Shown: piece after piece, positions 59,174 through 64,000 of the stretch
Position numbering within the stretch: position 1 is the stretch's first letter
Layout of the letters: every line of letters starts with the position of its first letter
Source of the DNA: Selaginella moellendorffii
Taxonomy: Eukaryota; Streptophyta; Lycopodiopsida; Selaginellales; Selaginellaceae
Direction of reading: 5' to 3'
DNA: 64,000 bases
Assembly: GCF_000143415.4 (NCBI RefSeq)
Contig: NW_003314291.1
Location: forward strand, 1,282,517 to 1,346,516
Notes under the pieces: generated by a model
The model's input: only the letters and a program-made list of their open reading frames with translations
Databases searched by the model: none
What the model was told of the DNA's origin: nothing
Program-made: the position numbers and the translations under genes

Positions 59174-59766
59174 AGTTTCTGGCCTCAAGGGCTCGAGGTT
59201 ATTCAAATAACCTCCGGCCCCCCGACCCAAAAACTGCCCGAGGTCGAGGTCGGGCTCGCCACCTTGGGTAGTTTCTGGCCTCGAGGGCTCAAGGTTATTC
59301 AAATAACCTCTGGCCCCCCGACCTGGAAACTGCCCGAGGTCGAGGTCCAGCTCGCCACCTTGGGTAGTTTATGACCTTAAGGGCCCGAGGTTATTCAAAT
59401 AACCTCCACCCCCCCGACCCGAAAACTGCCTGAGATCGAGGTCTGGTTCGCCACCTTGGGCAGTTTGTGGCCTCGAGGGCCCGAGGTTATTCAAATAACC
59501 TCGGCCCCCCCGACCCAGAAACTGCCCGAGGTCGAGGTCCGGCTCGCCACCTCGGGCAGTTTCTGGCCTCGAGGGCCCAAGGTTATTCAAATAACCTCGG
59601 GCCCCCGGACCCAGAAACTGCCCGAGGTCAAGGTCCGGCTCGCCACCTCGGGCAGTTTCTGGCCTTGAGGGCCCCAGGTTATTCAAATAACCTTGGGCCC
59701 CCAAGTCCCCAAACTGCCCGAGGTCCAGCTCGGCCTCGCCACCTTGGGCAGTTTCTGGCCTCGGAT
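59174..59766. repeat. 96-bp tandem satellite, six full units, each nearly a complete palindrome
   Basis: Unit starts at 59174, 59270, 59366, 59462, 59558 and 59654, then a 17-bp partial unit from 59750. Every period is exactly 96 bp. Each unit has an outer inverted pair (CTCGGGCAGTTTCTGG / CCAGAAACTGCCCGAG) and an inner perfect inverted repeat GAGGTTATTCAAATAACCTC or a one-base variant. A unit could fold into a hairpin with a stem of more than 30 bp. Because 96 is a multiple of three, ORFs with a 32-residue repeat run through both strands (59369-59704 minus, 59467-59814 plus). GC content is far above the AT-rich flanks. Confidence 0.95.
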
Positions 59767-60654
59767 GAGCCCAATAGTGCCACTAACATCATATTGAATC
59801 TTGTGGTTGAGTAGATTTGCAATACATTCCTAGGTATTGATTTTGAAACTCCATCAGCAATGCAAGTTTTGCTTGAGCTCTATTACCCATTAGATAGTAT
59901 TGTGACTGATTGCACAATAAGTAATGGTTAGATGGTGGAGGTAGCATATAATTCTAGTAGATTGGTGTTTGCTATTAAAAAAAATCATTTATTTAAACAC
60001 TGGCTTAGAGTTATCTCTAACCTCAAGGAGGTAATTTATATTTATTAAGATTTCATTACATATTTAATTTTGTTTTATATATCACAATCATCTTGAGTTT
60101 TTAGAGTTGGAGGCTTTAGAAGTCTATTAAAGTATGCAAAGGCTATGGCTTAACAAATGCAAAGTGAGCACAATCCCAATATAGACAGAGGCATAGAAGG
60201 AAATGACATGTTAAGCTCTATTTCGTTAAAGTGGGAATTGTCATTATCCCACTTGTAAAATAAGGTTTCCAAACTTTTATATAGTATATAAATATAACAA
60301 AATTCAACTGCATTGAGGCACATGCCATTTTATTTTAAACAAGGAAATGTCTACTCAATCACTTCTCCTCCCCCTGCCACTGCTTCACCTCTCTCTTCTC
60401 CTTGTCATCGTCGTCCAATTTCTTTCCATCCTTTTAATATTGGCTTAGTTGCTCCGAGTCTAGGTGGAGCCCAAGTCCCCATTCAATCTTTACTTTCCCC
60501 TTATTAATAAAACAACTTCGTAGACTTCCAATAACATGCTGTAACACTTCTAGTATAATGCAAATCCTCTCAAAGAATTGTCTTTTAATATTAATACAAT
60601 GGCATGGAACCCCATGCCATAATAAGTTACATTTTTAAATAAATACATGCCATC
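59767..60654. other. No gene recognised
   Basis: AT-rich spacer between the satellite and the end of the right-edge gene. It may contain the 3' UTR of that gene near 60600-60654. Confidence 0.4.
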
Positions 60655-63600
60655 TCAGACTGTTATTTTTTGCCTCCAACGCCTATACAATAATCTTGGA
60701 ATTTCATCACTCTCCACACTATCAGGATTTAAACCCAATAGTAATGCCATCTCTTCTCTAATACGTCCACGCTCATGTTCAGTGGTCGAAGAACCCATCC
60801 GGTTGAGCAGATTATGGAGATGCGGATAGTGCTTGGCTAGACAATATACATGCCATAAATGATGACTGGTGTTTGTCCGATCAAATGGCTTCTGATATAC
60901 CGTTCCATCTGCCATTTGGTTGATTTTTGCAGCCACCTCCTGGACTGGCCGGTTCTCTATCACCATCGCTTCAAGCTGTTTTGCAAGGTCCCCCAGAACA
61001 TACGGTTTCTTCTCCCTAGTTTCCATACTGCAAGAGATGGGGTGCACTGCATATGTGTGTGTGTTCGCTGCAATTTTAATCGGCGAGTCATCGATGATGA
61101 GGATTTCACTTGACCTAGCAGTCCGGTTCATCACTACAGCCTCTGGCTTGACGAAGATGGGCTTGCTACCCCTCACATGGACCATAGTCAAGCAATCCTC
61201 CTGCGTTAGGAGAAAGTCAAATGGTAATATTACTCGTGTCTGATCGTGCATCATCTGTAGCAACGTTAATGCATTGTGGCACATCATGGATGTCCAAACT
61301 CCCAATTGCAAATTGAACCCGGCCCTCTGTTTTAAGTGTCGCATGGTTATTATTAAATCCCGCAGTTTCTCCCGTGTGATTAATGTGAATCTGTCTCTTT
61401 TGACCAACTTGCGACCGCAGGCTTTGGAGGGTGCAGTAACATTCGAGGACGAGCCACGCTCATGGGAGAAAAGGACACTGTTCAGATAAAAAATGATACA
61501 GTACTTTCGCCGTGACTCTGAAATGAAATGCGTCAGCATAAAAAATGGTACAAGTCAATTTTACCATCTACAATATTAGCGAATGGTGCTCCCGATGGTC
61601 GTTCAGAGGGTTTTGGTCGAGGAAACGTGAAGGGCGGAAATACTCTCCTCTGCAATGTGGGGTCAATCGCATCCGATGGCGTGTGGGCACATGCCATTTC
61701 AGCTGTAGACTCTGGTACAACTGGCTCAACAGTGGCATGGGGTGGTTCCGATGGCGTGTGATCACACGCCATTTCAGCTGGTGCCTCCGTTGGCAAAGTG
61801 GACATGACTGAACAGGCAGCAGGGGCGGTGTAGGGAGGTTCCAACGGCGCGTAGTCAGACGATTGGGCACACGTTGAGTCCGTTGGAAATGAGGATACGA
61901 CCGGCTCGGCGGCTGGGGCGGCCTTATGCGGGTCCAATGGCGCCTAGTCACCGTCAGTTGGATACGTGGACAAGATTGACTCAGTGGTATGGGCAGCATC
62001 AAGTGGAGCGTGGTCAGCTTGCTTGGCGTTGATATGGATAGTAGCCTCTACCAGCTCTGATGACTCTTGCAGGCAAGTAGAGTCCACTGGCAGATCCATA
62101 TGCATGTCCAAATATCTCCCTTCGATTGAGATGGTATCCTCCCTACTGGCTACTAAAAACAAACTCATTAGCACATTGAATCGACTATACTGTATTTACC
62201 ATCAACTGCTATTGAGGAATTAGGACCGATATCACTTGGGCGCACTGCTGATTCTGAAGGATTGGACATACGTTTCGACCCTTGCTTGGCACTATCCTTC
62301 CTCGACACTAAAGGCTAGAGTTTGTATCTTAATTCAACTGAATAATCTCTACTTACCATTTCTTCTGCGACCTACATGGACAATGTTAGAAATGGTAAAA
62401 GGTTAGGAATGGATGTACTATTATTTACCTGATGGTTTGTCTTGTATGACCTTCCTCCGCTGCTCTTTGGCCACCTCAGGCTGGCCATCGTCGTCATCAT
62501 CATCATCGTCGTTATTGTGATCGTCACCATTGTGAGGACCATCCAAGTCCTCTTCGTCCTCCTCTTCTTCGTCCTCCTCTTCTTTGTCCTCTTCTTCGTC
62601 CTTCTGCTCTTCCTGCTCATTATCTTTCTCTGGCTCCTCATCCCCCTCCTGCATTTCTTCCATAGGCTGCTCAGGCTGGATGGCTTGTTTTTCCAGGACC
62701 ATCTTGGGAAAATCATCTGCCCGAGTCTCCATCTCAAAATACAAGACATCCATAGCCTGTTTCAGTGCTTGACCTAGGACCGTATCCTCACCCGACTGTC
62801 TTAACATGGTTTCTGCACGTTCTTGCACCCTTCGAAGACGACGAGATGAGAAAAACGTGGCCCTAACTTGAAAAGCATCCCTCATCCATTGTACCTCTCC
62901 ATTGAGATTGGGGAAGGGGAGTCCGCCATAGGAATCTGAGTCAGGAGGTGGTGACTGGCTCCTTTCACTCAGCCCTTGATCTGCAATGAATGGCATGAGC
63001 ACATACGCCATAACCGCGAGGCATTACCTATCATCTTTTCGTTGCCCTTCTTCCTTTTCGAATCAAACGCCTCTGATCCCAACGACTGTCCAACGTGCTT
63101 TCGCTTTTTATGACCACTGTCAGTTTGAGCTTGGTTGGTGCTTGCCTGTTTTGCCTTTGAAGAAGTGTCTCCTGCAAGGAATGCCATGAGACCATATGCC
63201 ATTGCAAATATAATTTGTACCTCCTTTTTTCCTATTGCTTGTCTGTTTGTCCTTCTTCGACGTGCCACCAGTGCGCTTTTCAGTCCTCGTGTCTGAATAT
63301 TCACAACGATCTATAATCAAAATGGCGTGAGGCCTCACGTGACCTTACCTTGTGCAGGTTGTGAGCTCGGCCTAACATCAGTAGCTGTTAACGCCGTTTC
63401 AGCATCTGGGGGTGGCCATGCTCCTGCATACAGAGCTTGTGAGATAACATTTAAACTTAAAGTGCGTACTTACCAAAATCGCAGAGAAGATACTGTTTTT
63501 CTTTGGCAACTGTAATTATATGCTCCATTGAAGTCACCTCTTCAATGGAGTTTGTCACTGCAACACACGGGACACCCTTGAGTAGTGCGGCTCGAAAGAA

Positions 63601-64000
63601 TAGTCCGCCGCAGTTGTACTCGACAACGCATTTGCCCTTGGTGTCACCCGCTATTGCGTTGAAGACCCAGCTGAGCATTTCCCATGCTGCACCTGGAGCT
63701 TTCTTTGGATTCGAAAGCTCCATAGCCGTCTTCAGTTCCTCAGGCACGGGTAAATTGACCTCCCTCAGATCAATTTGATCGGCCTTGTCGAACGAAGCTG
63801 GGAAGTCACTCCAGTCCCACTCTGCTGCAGGACCAATAACAAGGGCGAGTGTGAAGATGTGGACATTCGTCGGTATCTTCTTCTTAGCCATTATCCCATG
63901 GATCTCCCGCATCTCCTTGCCTTTCAACCGAGCCTTCACCTCATTCAAGGCCTTCCAGAACTTGTGATAGGATTCGGAGTCGTAGATCATATAGTGGACT
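60655..64000 (-). CDS. Nine-exon gene ending in an FCP1/HAD-type phosphatase-like domain (5' end outside window; possibly a pseudogene)
   Basis: Inferred exons, minus strand: 64000-63474, 63423-63349, 63292-63221, 63171-63028, 62980-62429, 62371-62357 (15 bp), 62307-62200, 62152-61565, 61517-60655. All eight introns are GT-AG, 47-57 bp, phase 1. The first exon contains a stretch (VVEYNCGGLFFRAALLKGV) faintly like a methyltransferase motif I. The middle is charged and low-complexity, with a long Asp/Glu run in exon 5. Exon 8 has imperfect repeats of the HTPSEPPHA type. The last exon resembles an FCP1-like HAD domain (LGVWTSMMCHNAL, then ILIIDDSPIKIAANTHTYAV). Two oddities: TAG at 61944-61946 is in frame in exon 8, and the expected catalytic DLNGVL-type motif reads IIFYLNSVLF, with Tyr for the nucleophile Asp. 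Activity is therefore doubtful. Domain naming is motif-based. Confidence 0.65.
62357..62371 (-). other. 15-bp micro-exon of the right-edge gene
   Basis: GTCGCAGAAGAAATG, bounded by TAG acceptor and GTAAGT donor. It keeps the frame (phase 1 on both sides) and adds five residues to a basic stretch. It is supported only by splice-site quality and by frame continuity across five flanking exons. Confidence 0.6.

Noticed and set aside
59369-59814. 32-residue repeat proteins on both strands of the satellite
   Set aside because: The 96-bp unit keeps any frame open; no start context, domain or neighbouring exon supports translation.
62442-62777. Hydrophobic plus-strand ORF rich in Leu, Ile, Val and Phe
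   Set aside because: Antisense shadow of the Asp/Glu-rich exon of the right-edge gene.
1-64000. CRISPR arrays, bacterial operons or phage genes
   Set aside because: No spacer-repeat arrays or prokaryotic gene layout; introns, LTRs and plant families show a eukaryotic nuclear sequence.

Overview
The window is a repeat-dominated stretch of a plant nuclear genome. Four things point there: Ty3/gypsy chromovirus retrotransposons primed from initiator tRNA-Met, a B-lectin gene, a MULE-like transposase relic and a GPN1-type GTPase pseudogene. Short GT-AG introns of about 47-57 bp recur both in a right-edge gene and inside one retrotransposon family. Such compact introns recall lycophytes such as Selaginella, but that placement is only an inference. 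Roughly half of the window is LTR retrotransposon sequence in nested layers. A 100-base N run at 19105-19204 shows this is draft assembly.

Layout. 1-13473: three damaged copies of a first gypsy family (family 1). Element A (+) and fragment B (-) meet LTR tip to LTR tip at 3805/3806, giving an inverted repeat of about 3 kb. Element C (-) lies in an old family-2 LTR remnant. 13474-21054: a nearly complete young copy of a second family (family 2, +). 21055-23680: a gag/LTR fragment of a third family (D), a family-2 integrase scrap and a family-1-like 5' LTR. 23680-36150: mostly AT-rich sequence with a broken MULE-like gene (-), TRIM-type mini retrotransposons, a reverse-transcriptase scrap and a diverged family-2-like LTR. 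37804-43715: a B-lectin gene and a pseudogene copy of it, an ISXO2/Merlin-like transposase exon and a GPN1 pseudogene. 45765-47350: scrambled family-1 LTR scraps. 48032-55561: a second young family-2 copy (-) with a perfect 5-bp target duplication, inserted next to an older LTR. 59174-59766: a 96-bp satellite. 60655-64000: a nine-exon gene (-) ending in an FCP1/HAD-type domain, continuing past the right edge.

Main points of interest. (1) Family 2 carries two tiny spliceosomal-type introns in its integrase region. Unspliced RNA stops just before the catalytic glutamate, so splicing would decide whether active integrase and the chromodomain are made. (2) The right-edge gene has eight inferred introns, all GT-AG and all phase 1, so its seven internal exons are all symmetric; two adjacent introns are visibly related. 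(3) Each unit of the 96-bp satellite is almost wholly palindromic. (4) Family 2 has a conserved run of hairpins with tRNA T-arm/B-box-like elements in its 3' untranslated region. (5) Otherwise different LTR families share a G-run-containing core of about 75 bp.
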